Part shown: in pieces, positions 6,383 through 6,534 of the stretch
Numbering within the stretch: the first letter of the stretch is position 1
Layout of the letters: each line of letters starts with the position of its first letter
Assembly: GCA_021828925.1 (NCBI GenBank)
Contig: JAJZCT010000199.1
Span: 1-6,534, forward strand
Reading direction: 5' to 3'
From: Planctomycetota bacterium
GTDB taxonomy: Bacteria > Planctomycetota > Phycisphaerae > WQYP01
Length of the DNA: 6,534 bases
The notes under the pieces: generated by a model
What the model was told of the DNA's origin: nothing
The model's database searches: none
Seen by the model: only the letters and a program-made list of their open reading frames with translations
Made by a program: the position numbers and the translations under genes

Positions 6383-6534
6383 ACCGTTACCCCGCCCTTC
6401 CATATAGGGCAACATGGAATCGTATTATCTAAAGAGCGGATTACATCTTGGACCACAGCCACTTGGTGGTGAGGCTTTTCGTTCAGTGCGACCACGATTG
6501 CATTCCCATTAAACTGTCCTGATGCGAATTATAC
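6383..6534 (-). other. Right-edge upstream region of the - strand cluster
   Basis: This stretch shows no gene I can support. On the - strand a perfect TATAAT lies at 6533-6528; its -35 would be outside the window, so it is only half of a candidate promoter, which would give a leader of about 140 bases. The region also contains CCAC-TTG-GTGG at 6459-6469, a short inverted repeat. A frame without ATG is open on the - strand from 6528 to a stop at 6378-6376. Confidence 0.3.
6424..6429 (-). promoter_or_regulatory. Candidate -10 element (GATAAT) upstream of the - strand cluster
   Basis: On the - strand GATAAT matches TATAAT at five of six bases. Transcription from it would begin near 6417, about 35 bases before the GTG at 6382. 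No good -35 is seen 16-18 bp upstream, so the element is weakly supported. Confidence 0.22.

Noticed and set aside
6414..6512. 32-codon + strand frame MESYYLKSGLHLGPQPLGGE...
   Set aside because: Short, no ribosome binding site, and antisense to the other open frame in this stretch.
6376..6528. 50-codon open frame on the - strand at the right edge, without ATG
   Set aside because: It has a protein-like middle (NAIVVALNEKPHHQVAVV), but it has no good start, ends in the start region of the next gene and is preceded by a stop at 6531-6529. It could be a remnant, but evidence is too thin.
1..6534. CRISPR arrays, tRNA or rRNA genes, insertion sequences
   Set aside because: No regularly spaced repeats, no cloverleaf with a TTC loop, no rRNA segments, and no transposase or terminal inverted repeats were seen.

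Overview
The window looks like chromosomal DNA of a free-living bacterium of moderately high G+C content. It carries two well-recognised genes on the + strand (mutL and a family-20 glycoside hydrolase) facing a compact cluster of three poorly characterised genes on the - strand. The MutL is of the endonuclease type found in bacteria without MutH. The hexosaminidase type and the Sel1-repeat protein would fit the Planctomycetota/Verrucomicrobiota group, but that placement is a low-confidence inference because there is no rRNA or marker gene here.

Layout. Positions 1-79 hold the first 26 codons of a membrane or exported protein on the - strand that runs off the left edge. Positions 80-358 form a divergent intergenic region. 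mutL occupies 359-2284 (+). A 58-bp gap follows, with a plausible sigma70-type promoter whose -35 element overlaps the mutL stop codon, and then a cytoplasmic GH20-type beta-N-acetylhexosaminidase (2343-4250, +). Only 9 bp separate its stop from the stop of the convergent - strand cluster. Read in its own direction, that cluster is: a 192-residue protein with an N-terminal membrane or signal segment (6382 to 5804), a 91-codon small membrane protein overlapping it by 26 bp (5829 to 5554), and, 25 bp further on, a 422-residue Sel1-like-repeat protein (5528 to 4260). A perfect TATAAT hexamer at the right edge and a GATAAT nearer the first gene are candidate -10 elements.

How the parts may work together. 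MutL acts in post-replicative mismatch repair and has its own promoter region, so its link to the hexosaminidase is probably positional. The hexosaminidase has no signal peptide and would act on imported or recycled GlcNAc-containing saccharides. The three - strand genes are packed like an operon, and their predicted locations (exported or anchored, inner membrane, cytoplasmic Sel1 scaffold) suggest a membrane-associated module of unknown function. This is the least explained part of the window. The middle gene may have a frame break beside an 8-bp tandem duplication; reading through it would fuse the membrane segments to the Sel1-repeat protein.
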